NCBI GenBank assembly: GCA_016764775.1 | Contig: JAESRE010000001.1 | Coordinates: 1-52,123, forward strand | From: Alphaproteobacteria bacterium | Lineage (GTDB): Bacteria > Pseudomonadota > Alphaproteobacteria > Micavibrionales > Micavibrionaceae | Direction: 5' to 3' | DNA length: 52,123 nucleotides | In this document: positions 8,982 to 18,245 of the stretch, in pieces | Position numbering within the stretch: position 1 is the first letter of the stretch | Layout of the letters: each line of letters opens with the position of its first letter | The notes under the pieces: model-generated | Database searches by the model: none | Told to the model about the DNA's origin: nothing | The model's input: only the letters and a program-made list of their open reading frames with translations | Made by a program: the position numbers and the translations under genes

Positions 8982-11426
8982 TCAACTACAGCTTTCGGAT
9001 GCGTTGCGTAAAGTGCTTTCCTCAAATTCCCCAAGGTTTTTCAAACCGATACGGAATAACAGTTCCGTATCACTATCCCCGGTCGCCTCGTTCGTGAGGT
9101 TTCTAACAGCAGTAAAGGACCAGAACAAGCACTGATTAAAATAATCCAGCCCTAAATAAGCCTCACGCAAACCGGGGTCTTCACCCAAGTCTTGTGTGGC
9201 CCCCACACGCGAACGCCACGCTTTATTCCAGTAATATTGCAGGTTCGCATCAAGCTGCTCCCTGCTCTCGTCAATATCCGTATCCGCCAACTCGCCTGCA
9301 TACAGGTATGTGGTATCAAAGCGCGTACGGTTCCAATCGGCTATAAAATCAACCTCGTGACGTTCGGACCTGAAGTCCCGACTACCAAGTTGGAACCGGT
9401 AATCCAGATCATAGATATTCTTATAGCTGGCGGAAATCTGACCCACATAGTCGGATTCCTGATTTTCCAAGCCCGACCCTGCAGGGAACGGGTTGTTCCC
9501 CTCGTCAAAACGGTAACTCTGTCCGACAAAAACATCCGCAAAGCTGCCGTCATAGGCAAATAAACCGCTTCTGAGGCCATAAGTGACGCGACTTTGATCC
9601 TCTACACGGTCCATACCGGGAAAGCGGTTACGTTCAAACAGGTTACTCGCGTCGATCTGTACGTTGTTGCTGTCCTCGTTCGGAATATCGCTCTCACGGG
9701 TCAGGTTCGGTGCAAAAGTAAGTGCAACAACGGGTTCAACACGCGCTTGGTATGTGTCAAAAGGACGCGCCATCGGGTAGCTGGTCTCTATATGCGCCTG
9801 CGGATAGAAACGTGTTTCATAACCGCTTCGGCTCTGCCCCGAACCGACCGGCGTCGTCGCACGATCACTAATGTGATACACATCGCCGCGGGCATTCAAA
9901 TCAACTGAGGTTAAAAAGCCGAAATCGGAAACAAGCCTGCGGTTCCAGCCCAAATCCAGACTTGTCCGCATCACATCCTGTTCATTGCCCTCCCGAAGCA
10001 AGGAGACACCGGAAATTTCCGCATCCCATTGCCCTTTTATGAGTGGCACATTACCGGGCTCGCCTTTAAAGCTGGCATACAACTCAGGCAGAACATTCGG
10101 CTGGTCCACCGGAATATCGCGAATACGAATATCCTGAAACGCGAGCAAACGCGCACTGGCATAGTTTCTGCCTGAAAAACGCTCGGCATATATCTGGTTT
10201 TCCAAGACGTCAGTATCATTACTAACAAGGTCATATTGGCGGATATACTGGTCATCGGAGGCATAATTCACATCCAGCCCCGCACGCCACATATCGTTAA
10301 TATCCCAAATAGCATCTGCGAAGACATGGCCGCGCAACTCGTCCTCACGGGTCACCACAGTGCCACCGACATCATCCTTACGTTCGGAAGTCGTGATCCC
10401 GCCATTAAATTCAAAATAGGCGTCATCCCAACGCTTGCGATACTGCGCCAAACCAAGTGGCAACTCGTTGGTAAACGCCGTGACCCCGACCGTTGCGTCC
10501 TGATCAGGAGCAATCGCCCAGTAATATTCGGTTTCTACAAACCCGCCCAGATCAGTCTTGAACCCGAGGCCCGGTGATAAAAAACCGCTCTTTTGCTTAA
10601 TCGTGCCGTCAGGGTGTGAGAAATAAGGCGTATACGCGATCGGCACACCCATAGCTTCAAAGCGCGCATGCTTATAAGTAACACGGTGATTTTCCTGATC
10701 ATGCTTTACTTCCGCAGCCCTCAACCCCCATAGCGGCGGGTCATCAGGGTCATCTTCTCCGCAAATCTTACACGGCGTGTATGAAGCGTCATATGCAATG
10801 GTCTCAACACCATCCCGACGCTCTCCACTCACAGCAGTAAGGCGTGCGCCGTCACTCATCGTCGTACGTAAGTTCGTGACCGTTCCGTTTTCCAGCCTGT
10901 CATTGTATGTCGCCTGATCGGCCAGATGGACATCACCACTGGTGTCATTCAACACAACATTGCCGCTGGCAACCGCAGTATCGGTATTGACGTTATAATT
11001 AACCTGATCCGCTCGTAATATCCGCCCTTCCTGAACGATAAAGACGTCACCGGAAGCACTGACCGTGTTGTTCTCTTCATCGCGTGTGAAAGTATTGGCT
11101 TCAATATCAACCGGCGCCCCTTTCTTTTGAGAAGACGGAGGTGGTTTATCATAGGTTGTAATAAATGGCTTGTAGGATGGTTTGGGCTGTTGTTGCGGCA
11201 CAAGCGGCGTAGGCTGAGAGACATTCTGCGGCTCGGGCTGTGGCTGCGCCTGTACTTCAGGGATATCCTGTGGTGTATGCGCTTCGGTGACGGGAGCTTC
11301 GGGCTGTTCGTAACTGGCCCCCTCTTCCTCATCAAAACCCGTCAAAAGCTGAGCTTGGGCTGCTGTCGTACTAAGCAGAAACCCTAACAAGCTGAAACAG
11401 AGCGGAGCTTTTCGAGTGACGGACAC
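8982..11426 (-). CDS. lptD: LPS-assembly protein LptD
   Basis: 814 residues. LptD is the outer-membrane beta-barrel that, with LptE, inserts lipopolysaccharide into the outer leaflet. A Sec signal peptide (about 1-25, cleavage near AQAQ|LL) is followed by an unusually long Pro/Gln/Glu-rich linker (about 35-100). The OstA-type periplasmic jellyroll spans about 105-240, with repeated strands such as GDVFIVQEGRILRADQVNYN. The remainder alternates as expected for a barrel. Cys pair CKIC at 219-222, and Cys in YFNQCLFW and the terminal ESCS, could provide the disulfides known to lock LptD. The usual neighbours surA and pdxA are absent; rhlE lies upstream on the same strand and SLC13 downstream. 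Confidence 0.93.
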   Translation of the reverse strand: MSVTRKAPLCFSLLGFLLSTTAAQAQLLTGFDEEEGASYEQPEAPVTEAHTPQDIPEVQAQPQPEPQNVSQPTPLVPQQQPKPSYKPFITTYDKPPPSSQKKGAPVDIEANTFTRDEENNTVSASGDVFIVQEGRILRADQVNYNVNTDTAVASGNVVLNDTSGDVHLADQATYNDRLENGTVTNLRTTMSDGARLTAVSGERRDGVETIAYDASYTPCKICGEDDPDDPPLWGLRAAEVKHDQENHRVTYKHARFEAMGVPIAYTPYFSHPDGTIKQKSGFLSPGLGFKTDLGGFVETEYYWAIAPDQDATVGVTAFTNELPLGLAQYRKRWDDAYFEFNGGITTSERKDDVGGTVVTREDELRGHVFADAIWDINDMWRAGLDVNYASDDQYIRQYDLVSNDTDVLENQIYAERFSGRNYASARLLAFQDIRIRDIPVDQPNVLPELYASFKGEPGNVPLIKGQWDAEISGVSLLREGNEQDVMRTSLDLGWNRRLVSDFGFLTSVDLNARGDVYHISDRATTPVGSGQSRSGYETRFYPQAHIETSYPMARPFDTYQARVEPVVALTFAPNLTRESDIPNEDSNNVQIDASNLFERNRFPGMDRVEDQSRVTYGLRSGLFAYDGSFADVFVGQSYRFDEGNNPFPAGSGLENQESDYVGQISASYKNIYDLDYRFQLGSRDFRSERHEVDFIADWNRTRFDTTYLYAGELADTDIDESREQLDANLQYYWNKAWRSRVGATQDLGEDPGLREAYLGLDYFNQCLFWSFTAVRNLTNEATGDSDTELLFRIGLKNLGEFEESTLRNASESCS

Positions 11427-11509
11427 GGCGGGAACCTTTAAAGGCGCAAAAACTTAAGTAATAGTGTGGCCCGAGGGGAATAAACGGTCAAGGCCAAAGA
11501 CGAAGCAAT

Positions 11510-12874
11510 TTAGGAACCAAAGAAATTCGGCATTTCGTCACCAAAGCCCTTAACGTCTCCGTCACCATCACCCTTGTTCTTTTTCTTGTTGTTATCTTTC
11601 TTAGGCGCAGATTTACGTTCGGATTTAGGTTTAGATTGCGACTTATCTGATGGGTTGTCCGACTTTTTATCCGATGCCTTATCTTTGGACTTATCTTGGG
11701 GCTTATCCTTCGACTTGTCTTTCTGCGATGACTTGCCGTCATCTTTTTTGGACTTAGCCTCATCGACATCTTTGACTGTGATTTTCTGCTTGGTCAGCTT
11801 TTGAATAGCATCCAGATATTTATCTTCATTCCGCGTCGCCAGCATCCATGCACGACCGGTCTTACCCGCGCGGCCTGTACGCCCGATACGGTGAACATAG
11901 TCATCCGCATTCATCGGCACATCAAAGTTGAACACGTGGGACAGATCATCAACGTCGATTCCACGTCCGGCTACATCACTACAGACCAACAGGGTGATCT
12001 CGTCATTCTTGAACGCTTCCAATGTTTCTGTACGGTTTTTCTGCGCCATATCACCATGCAAGCCTTGCGCCTTATATCCTTTGCCTTTCAGCCAACGGAC
12101 AAGGTCATCAATATCTCGCTTACGGTTACAGAAGATAAAAGCAGCCGTAACATCTTCGCTGCGTATGATTTTCTCTAAAGTATGGCGCTTGTCCTTAGGG
12201 TGAACATGCACAACAAATTGCTCTACATTCTTCGCGGTCGTCGCAGGCGCCGAAACGGATACTTCCTTCGGATTACTCAAATAATTCTGTGAAAGTTTGC
12301 GGATTTCTTTCGGCATTGTAGCCGAAAACAGCAAAGTCTGGCGTGTAAACGGCAGTAAACCGATAATTTTTTCAATATCAGGAATAAAGCCCATATCCAG
12401 CATGCGGTCTGCTTCGTCAATCACAAGGATCTTGATATCGTTCAGCAAAATCCGCCCACGCTCGAACAAATCAAGCAAACGACCCGGCGTTGCAATCAAT
12501 ACATCCACACCGCGATCCAGCAGCTTTATCTGCTCGTCCATCGACACACCACCCGTAAGCAGCGCCTTGCTAAGGCCTGTGTACTTACCGTAAGTGTCGA
12601 AGTTCTCAGCAACCTGTGCGGCCAATTCACGTGTTGGCGTCAAAATCAATGAACGCGGCATACGTGCTTTCGCCCGTCCGCCTTGCAGGATCTCGATCAT
12701 CGGCAAAGTAAAGCTGGCGGTCTTACCCGTCCCGGTCTGCGCCAGGCCGACAAGGTCGCGGGCCATTAAAATATTGGGGATAGCCTGAGCCTGAATAGGG
12801 GTCGGCTCGTCATAACCGCAATCAGCAATCGCCTTCAGGATGTCTTCGCTCAGTCCGAGTTGTTCAAATTGCAT
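11510..12874 (-). CDS. rhlE: DEAD-box ATP-dependent RNA helicase, RhlE type
   Basis: 454 residues. It unwinds RNA duplexes in ribosome maturation or RNA decay. All helicase motifs are in order: Q motif around F3 and Q28, AQTGTGKT (45-52), PTRELA (80-85), TPGR (129-132), DEAD (153-156), SAT (184-186), and HRIGRTGRAG in the second RecA domain. After about residue 375 the chain becomes a low-complexity Lys/Ser/Asp tail (repeated SKDK, SDKS) ending in GDEMPNFFGS, as is common for RhlE-like tails that bind RNA. It is divergent from gshB, with 88 bases between starts. Confidence 0.93.
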   Translation of the reverse strand: MQFEQLGLSEDILKAIADCGYDEPTPIQAQAIPNILMARDLVGLAQTGTGKTASFTLPMIEILQGGRAKARMPRSLILTPTRELAAQVAENFDTYGKYTGLSKALLTGGVSMDEQIKLLDRGVDVLIATPGRLLDLFERGRILLNDIKILVIDEADRMLDMGFIPDIEKIIGLLPFTRQTLLFSATMPKEIRKLSQNYLSNPKEVSVSAPATTAKNVEQFVVHVHPKDKRHTLEKIIRSEDVTAAFIFCNRKRDIDDLVRWLKGKGYKAQGLHGDMAQKNRTETLEAFKNDEITLLVCSDVAGRGIDVDDLSHVFNFDVPMNADDYVHRIGRTGRAGKTGRAWMLATRNEDKYLDAIQKLTKQKITVKDVDEAKSKKDDGKSSQKDKSKDKPQDKSKDKASDKKSDNPSDKSQSKPKSERKSAPKKDNNKKKNKGDGDGDVKGFGDEMPNFFGS

Positions 12875-12962
12875 GCAAATGTCTGGAGTTTTTTCTTTTC
12901 ATATCTGCATAGGTGCTATTATATTTTCATAGATAAATCAACCAAGAAGAACGTTTTCAACC

Positions 12963-13922
12963 ATGTCTCTTAAAATCGCGTTGCAAATGGATCCCCCTCA
13001 GAGCATCCATATCGAGAAAGATTCGACCTTTGTTTTGGGGCTCGAAGCTCAAAAGCGCGGGTACTCATTGTTCTATTACTCACCGGACACCCTAAAGCTG
13101 CAAAACGGCGCAGTTACGGCGCATGCTGCTCCACTGACCTTCAAACGTAAAAAAGCGGATCACTGCACACTCGGGGACTTTAAAGAAACTGATTTAACAG
13201 ATTTTGATATGATACTGATGCGTCAGGACTTTAATGATCCGCTCAGCTACGCATCCACCACCCACTTGCTTGACCATGTAACGGATCAGGTTCTGGTATT
13301 AAACAACCCGACCGGCACACGCGAGTCGCCCGAAAAAATCCTGATTACACACTACCCCGACCTCGCACCGCCGACGATGCTTTCCAGAAACCTCAGCGAT
13401 ATCCGCGCGTTTCAAAAAGAGCACAGCGACCTGATCATGAAACCCCTGAACGGTTTCGGCGGCATGGACGTGTACCGCATAAAACCTGATGACGGAAATC
13501 TGGAAGCCGTGTTCGATATGTTTTGCCGCCTGCATCGCGGACCATTCGTCGTACAAAAGTTCATTCCCGAAGTGAAACAGGGTGACAAGCGCATCATCGT
13601 TGTCGAGGGTGAACCAATTGCAGGGGTCCTGCGCGTTCCGCAAAAGGATAGCATCCGCGCCAACCTCGCTGTTGGCGGCTCTGCACAAATCGCGGAAATT
13701 ACAGATCGCGAACGCGAAATATGTGCCCGCATCAAACCCGAACTGATGAAGCGCGGCCTCGTCTTCGTCGGCCTTGATGTTATCGGCGATTACGTCACTG
13801 AGATTAACCCCAAATCACCGACAGGCTTGCAACACATTTACAAGCTACAAGGCATCAAATGTGAAGAAGCGATATGGGACGCATACGAACACCGCCTGAA
13901 TCGGTTTAAGGCCGCAGCGTAA
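12963..13922 (+). CDS. gshB: Glutathione synthetase
   Basis: 319 residues, the usual length. It joins gamma-glutamylcysteine and glycine using ATP, the second step of glutathione synthesis. The N-terminal part has MDPPQSIHIEKDSTF and LMRQDFNDPL, typical for this family. The ATP-grasp fold has MKPLNGFGGMDVYRI, VQKFIPEVKQGDKRI and EINPKSPTGLQ (E280, N282), the last being the Mg/ATP-binding end. It is the first gene of a tight operon: the next gene starts 2 bases after the stop, and hisI 2 bases after that one. Confidence 0.96.
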   Translation: MSLKIALQMDPPQSIHIEKDSTFVLGLEAQKRGYSLFYYSPDTLKLQNGAVTAHAAPLTFKRKKADHCTLGDFKETDLTDFDMILMRQDFNDPLSYASTTHLLDHVTDQVLVLNNPTGTRESPEKILITHYPDLAPPTMLSRNLSDIRAFQKEHSDLIMKPLNGFGGMDVYRIKPDDGNLEAVFDMFCRLHRGPFVVQKFIPEVKQGDKRIIVVEGEPIAGVLRVPQKDSIRANLAVGGSAQIAEITDREREICARIKPELMKRGLVFVGLDVIGDYVTEINPKSPTGLQHIYKLQGIKCEEAIWDAYEHRLNRFKAAA

Positions 13923-13924
13923 CC

Positions 13925-14371
13925 ATGAGTGCATTTGCAGGTATCAAGGACTGGTACGATGATCAGCCCAAAAGCCGCATCTTTATGGCGATACTGATCA
14001 TTATCGGTATCGGGTACGTTATATTCGGTTTCGGATACGGCAAAGACTATCATGATCAGGTCAACAAAGAGCTGGAGCTTGCGCGCATGATCTGCGAAAC
14101 ATCCGAAGACTATGTGCAAAGTAATCCAGACCGCTTGAAAATGGGAAAAGCCGACCTGAAAAACCTGACATATGATGGTGAGCGCATAAAACTCAAATAC
14201 GTCAAATACCCGAAAGTTGTTTTTATGGAATCAGGTTTCAGCAATTTGAACAAAAGAAAAACGGCGCGGGATGTTTATTGCTTTTATACCGATCCACGCG
14301 ACTCAACGGCTAATAATTACTACAATTATGAAACCAAAACCTGGCAAAACAAAATACGCTTTAGAAACTGA
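13925..14371 (+). CDS. Single-pass membrane protein of unknown function
   Basis: 148 residues. A short amphipathic start ([11 protein letters not shown]) precedes one hydrophobic helix at about residues 20-38, then a soluble domain rich in Lys, Tyr and Asn with two Cys. The basic residues before the helix suggest the C-terminal domain lies in the periplasm. I recognise no family. It is packed between gshB and hisI with 2-base gaps on each side, so it is surely translated with them, but that gives no clear function. Confidence 0.8.
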   Translation: MSAFAGIKDWYDDQPKSRIFMAILIIIGIGYVIFGFGYGKDYHDQVNKELELARMICETSEDYVQSNPDRLKMGKADLKNLTYDGERIKLKYVKYPKVVFMESGFSNLNKRKTARDVYCFYTDPRDSTANNYYNYETKTWQNKIRFRN

Positions 14372-14373
14372 TC

Positions 14374-14790
14374 ATGACCGATAAAAAAGACCTAGAGGAA
14401 AACCTCGCCTTCACCCCCAAATATGATGACGAGGGGCTAATCCCCTGCATCACATCAGATACTGATACAGGCAAAGTCCTGATGTTCGCCTTCATGAATG
14501 AAGAAGCTGTCCGCAAAACCATCGAAACAGGGGAAGCCCATTACTGGTCACGCAGCCGTAAAGAACTCTGGTACAAAGGCGCCAGCAGCGGCCACACACA
14601 AAAAGTCATCGAGATGCGCACTGACTGCGATCAGGACTGTATATGGATCAAAGTTGAAGCTGGCCCGGCATGTCACACAGGGCGTGAAACCTGTTTCTAC
14701 CGTAAGATTGAGCTGGGTGAAGCGTCAGATGACGCAAAGATGCATTTCATTGATGCAGAGAAAGTCTTTGACCCTAAAGACGTGTATTAA
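14374..14790 (+). CDS. hisI: Phosphoribosyl-AMP cyclohydrolase
   Basis: 138 residues: a stand-alone cyclohydrolase, not the HisIE fusion. It opens the adenine ring of PR-AMP in histidine biosynthesis. The metal sites are visible: DCDQD at 84-88 (Mg) and C100 and C107 in [13 protein letters not shown] (Zn, together with the first Cys). [19 protein letters not shown] is the usual substrate-binding segment. It is the third gene of the gshB operon. Its last 4 bases overlap the convergent MerC-like gene. Confidence 0.96.
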   Translation: MTDKKDLEENLAFTPKYDDEGLIPCITSDTDTGKVLMFAFMNEEAVRKTIETGEAHYWSRSRKELWYKGASSGHTQKVIEMRTDCDQDCIWIKVEAGPACHTGRETCFYRKIELGEASDDAKMHFIDAEKVFDPKDVY

Positions 14791-15254
14791 TGGGCGTGAT
14801 CATGGTTATGCCCATGATCATCCACATGTGTATCCACTGCACCGAACTCTGCGTGTTCAAGATTGTAGTTTCTATGAAATCCGAAATAAATCATCAGGTT
14901 GAATGCGAGTAAAATCGTAGCAATCACCAGAATTTTGCTGGCTGCTCTTTTACGGGGACCGCACGGCTCGTGATGACATCCATGATCATGGCAATCATTT
15001 TTCAGGCTGTAGTAATGGAGCCCCCAACCAATCGCGACAACAGTCGCCGACATGATAATCATCGGAATTTCCCAGCCATGCATCGTATCATGCAAGGTTT
15101 CCAGCCATCCCGGCATTGTTGCCACAACACCAAAACCGACCAAAACGCTCGCAATACTGAACAATGTTGGGAGCACACAGCAAAAAATATGGCTCGTTTC
15201 CGTTGCCACAATTGCCCAAAAGAGGTGTTTTTCGTGTTTTTCGCTCATAGCCAT
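14787..15254 (-). CDS. His-rich four-helix membrane protein, MerC-like
   Basis: 155 residues with about four membrane helices. The first helix holds a Cys pair (SHIFCCVLP), and the loop after helix three is packed with His and Cys ([15 protein letters not shown]). The C-terminus is another His tail ([11 protein letters not shown]). MerC-type metal transport proteins have four helices with a Cys pair in helix one, so heavy-metal or zinc handling is likely, but the match is by architecture only. It begins 14 bases after recJ on the same strand, so it is probably the last gene of the hom-glpX-recJ transcription unit. Confidence 0.65.
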   Translation of the reverse strand: MAMSEKHEKHLFWAIVATETSHIFCCVLPTLFSIASVLVGFGVVATMPGWLETLHDTMHGWEIPMIIMSATVVAIGWGLHYYSLKNDCHDHGCHHEPCGPRKRAASKILVIATILLAFNLMIYFGFHRNYNLEHAEFGAVDTHVDDHGHNHDHAH

Positions 15255-15268
15255 AAAGTCAGAGGAAA

Positions 15269-17080
15269 TTATAGGAGAGCTGCTTTTTCTGCAAGCTTTT
15301 CCTCATCCATAGCAGAAGAAAATGCCGCATCCTTGATATGGATCTCGACTTTTTCCTGACCGCCCCAGTTATCAATCTTCAAGGTCCCCAGAATATCAAA
15401 CGGTTCACGCCCTTGCTTCAACAGCGCTTCCCCCAGCTCAGTACCAACTGAACGGAACGCCATCGCCTTCATGCGGCTACCCCCCTCCCAATCGGAAATA
15501 AGAGTACGGATATGCGCCTCACCAACCACATCCGCGGAATGAATGCGCACATTCTGAAACAAGAATAACGGCTCGGGGTGCTCTTGACCGAACGGACCGA
15601 TATAGTTTTGTAATAGCTTCACAAGATCTGGCTTCGCACCACGGACAGTTACAATTCCGTCGATGTCCGTCTTGATGTTCGCTTCACCCGACTGCATTTG
15701 CTTTTCGATATGCTGATAAAGAAACGCCTTAAACGCCTCGACCTGATCTTCCGCGACCGTAAAACCACCGGCCATCGCATGCCCGCCGCCTTTCAGGATG
15801 ATCCCTTCGTTCCGCGCATCAATGAAAGCCTGCGCCACGTGAATACCGGGAATGGATCTCCCCGAGCCACGTCCCTCAATCTCACCTGCACCATTCTCCG
15901 TACAACTAACGACACATGCAGGCTTGCCATATTTTTCCTTCAAACGGCCCGCGACCAGACCACTCAAGCCTTGATGGAAATTTTCACTGGCGACAAAAAT
16001 CATCGGATGCTGATCCAATCCAAAATCCTCGACCATATTGATCGCTTCGCGCTCCATCTCCGTCTGGATCGCTTTACGCTTGTCGTTACAATCATTCAAA
16101 AGCCACGCAATGTCCTTGCACTCGCCAGGATCATCGCCTGATAATAACTTCGCACCCAAATCGGATTTATGAACACGGCTTCCGGCATTAATCCGCGGGC
16201 CCAAAACAAACCCCGCATGGTACGGCGTCAACTCGCCCTTGATACCTGACACCTCGATAAGAGCCTGTAGACCTGTGTTTTCAGAGTTTTGCATCACCTT
16301 GAACCCCTGACGCACCAATAAACGGTTCACATCCAGTAACGGCACCATGTCACAGACCGTACCGAGTGCGATAATATCCAACCAGTTAATGATCGGCGCA
16401 GCCTTACCCTCGAAAAATCCTTTTTCTCTAAGAGCCGCATTCACGGCCACACAAACCATAAATGTCACCCCGACGGCCGCCAATACATCTAAGCCAGAAA
16501 CATCGTCTTTACGCTTCGGGTTAATCACAAACTTCGCATCGGGTAGTCGGTCTTCGGCCTCATGATGATCCACGATAATGATATCAAGGCCCATCTCCGC
16601 GCCCGCCGCCACAACATCAAACGACGTCGTGCCACAATCGAGTAGAAAGACAATCTCAGCACCCTGCTCCTTCAACTGCACCAACGCATCCGTATTCGGC
16701 CCGTACCCTTCGGTCAAACGACCCGGAATATAGATCGGCGCTTCAATTGCGCAATATTTAAGAAACCGATACAGCAAAGCCGAAGACGTTGCGCCATCGA
16801 CATCAAAATCACCAAAGATCGCGAACTGCTTTTTATCTTGAATGGCTTGAGCAATAAATTCTGCGGCCGCTTTCATATCCGCCAAACTCAGCGGGTCAGG
16901 CATGTGATCTTTCAAAGTCGGATTCAAAAACGCATCAATTTCATCCGCATTGACCCCGCGCTGCACGAGCATACGCGCAATCACTTCCGGCAAATCATGC
17001 TGACGAACGATTTTTTCAACGAGAGATATATCCGCATCGGGATAAACCCATGCGGCTTTGTTCAATGATAAAGAATCCAT
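15269..17080 (-). CDS. recJ: Single-stranded-DNA-specific exonuclease RecJ
   Basis: 603 residues. RecJ degrades ssDNA 5' to 3' in RecF-pathway recombination, mismatch repair and base excision repair. The DHH phosphoesterase core shows FGDFDVDGATSSALL (acids at 91, 93, 95), LLDCGTT and DHH at 171-173. The DHHA1 domain has GRGSGRSIPGIHV and KGGGHAMAGGFTV. A C-terminal OB-fold has PFGQEHPEPLF. Length and order are normal. It follows glpX on the same strand after a 141-base gap. Confidence 0.96.
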   Translation of the reverse strand: MDSLSLNKAAWVYPDADISLVEKIVRQHDLPEVIARMLVQRGVNADEIDAFLNPTLKDHMPDPLSLADMKAAAEFIAQAIQDKKQFAIFGDFDVDGATSSALLYRFLKYCAIEAPIYIPGRLTEGYGPNTDALVQLKEQGAEIVFLLDCGTTSFDVVAAGAEMGLDIIIVDHHEAEDRLPDAKFVINPKRKDDVSGLDVLAAVGVTFMVCVAVNAALREKGFFEGKAAPIINWLDIIALGTVCDMVPLLDVNRLLVRQGFKVMQNSENTGLQALIEVSGIKGELTPYHAGFVLGPRINAGSRVHKSDLGAKLLSGDDPGECKDIAWLLNDCNDKRKAIQTEMEREAINMVEDFGLDQHPMIFVASENFHQGLSGLVAGRLKEKYGKPACVVSCTENGAGEIEGRGSGRSIPGIHVAQAFIDARNEGIILKGGGHAMAGGFTVAEDQVEAFKAFLYQHIEKQMQSGEANIKTDIDGIVTVRGAKPDLVKLLQNYIGPFGQEHPEPLFLFQNVRIHSADVVGEAHIRTLISDWEGGSRMKAMAFRSVGTELGEALLKQGREPFDILGTLKIDNWGGQEKVEIHIKDAAFSSAMDEEKLAEKAALL

Positions 17081-17221
17081 GAATCAAGTTAAGCACAAAT
17101 GACTTGAGCTTTCACAGCATTAAGCAAAGAGCATTTGGATTTTGCCAAGGAAAACAAAGCGCCGCGTATAATGACATACGCAAGCTGAAGTTTTACGAAG
17201 TCAAAAGCTGAATGATCGAAG

Positions 17222-18241
17222 CTAAATGGACTTAATCCAGTCTTTACGCTTGAAATTATGCGTGGCTTCCACACGGCGGACCGTACCGGACTTTGAACGC
17301 ATCACGATAGAAGACGTCTTTGCACCACCTGAATAACGGCGAACACCACGAAGCATGGTACCGTCAGTCACACCTGTGGCCGCGAACATAACATTATCGC
17401 CCTTGGCCAGCTCATCAGTTGTATAAATCTTGTCACGGTCCGTAATGCCCCACTTATCGGCGCGCTCACGCTCTACATCCGTATGGAACACCAAACGGCC
17501 GAGCATAGCACCACCGGTACATTGCAGCGCCGCAGCAGCCAGCACACCTTCGGGCGCACCGCCGTTACCGACGTAAAGGTCAATACCCGTATCACCGTCA
17601 GTCGTTGCGATAACCGCACTGACGTCACCGTCACCAATCAATGTAATACGCGCCCCTGTTTTACGAACAGCAGCGATCAATTCTTCATGACGGGGACGAT
17701 CCAGAATACAAACCATCAAATCATCGACATTCGCATCCTTTTCCTTCGCCAGCTTTTTCAAGACATCGCCAATCGGCGCATCCAGGTCGAGAATGCCGGG
17801 ATCAATACCGGGGCCGATAGCAATCTTGTCCATATACGTATCAGGCGCATTCAAAAATCCGCCTTCATCTGTCATCGCCACAACAGCCAGAGCGTTCGGG
17901 CCACCTGCTGCCGTAATGTCCGTACCTTCGAGAGGATCGAGAGCAATATCTACCTTCGGGCCTTTACCATCGCCGACTTCCTCACCGATATACAGCATCG
18001 GCGCTTCGTCGCGTTCGCCTTCACCAATAACAACCGTGCCCTGAATATGCATCGTGTTTAATGCATCGCGCATCGCATCGACAGCCACCTGATCGGCTGT
18101 GACTTTGTCGCCGCGCCCGACCAACTTGGAGGCGGCCAATGCTGCGGCTTCAGTGACGCGCACAACTTCGAGCGCAAGGTTACGGTCCATAAAGGCATCG
18201 CTTTCGGGCATATTTTCGACTTTCTGTTCTTCTTGTGACAT
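17222..18241 (-). CDS. glpX: Fructose-1,6-bisphosphatase class II (GlpX)
   Basis: 339 residues. It hydrolyses fructose 1,6-bisphosphate for gluconeogenesis; in some bacteria it also acts on sedoheptulose bisphosphate. Family motifs are GEGERDEAPMLYIGE at about 73-87, LDPLEGTD at 101-108 (metal-binding acids), and GNGGAPEGVLAAAAL. The gene starts 4 bases after hom, so the two are translationally close. The hom-glpX-recJ order is one I associate with alphaproteobacteria. Confidence 0.96.
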   Translation of the reverse strand: MSQEEQKVENMPESDAFMDRNLALEVVRVTEAAALAASKLVGRGDKVTADQVAVDAMRDALNTMHIQGTVVIGEGERDEAPMLYIGEEVGDGKGPKVDIALDPLEGTDITAAGGPNALAVVAMTDEGGFLNAPDTYMDKIAIGPGIDPGILDLDAPIGDVLKKLAKEKDANVDDLMVCILDRPRHEELIAAVRKTGARITLIGDGDVSAVIATTDGDTGIDLYVGNGGAPEGVLAAAALQCTGGAMLGRLVFHTDVERERADKWGITDRDKIYTTDELAKGDNVMFAATGVTDGTMLRGVRRYSGGAKTSSIVMRSKSGTVRRVEATHNFKRKDWIKSI

Positions 18242-18245
18242 GGCG

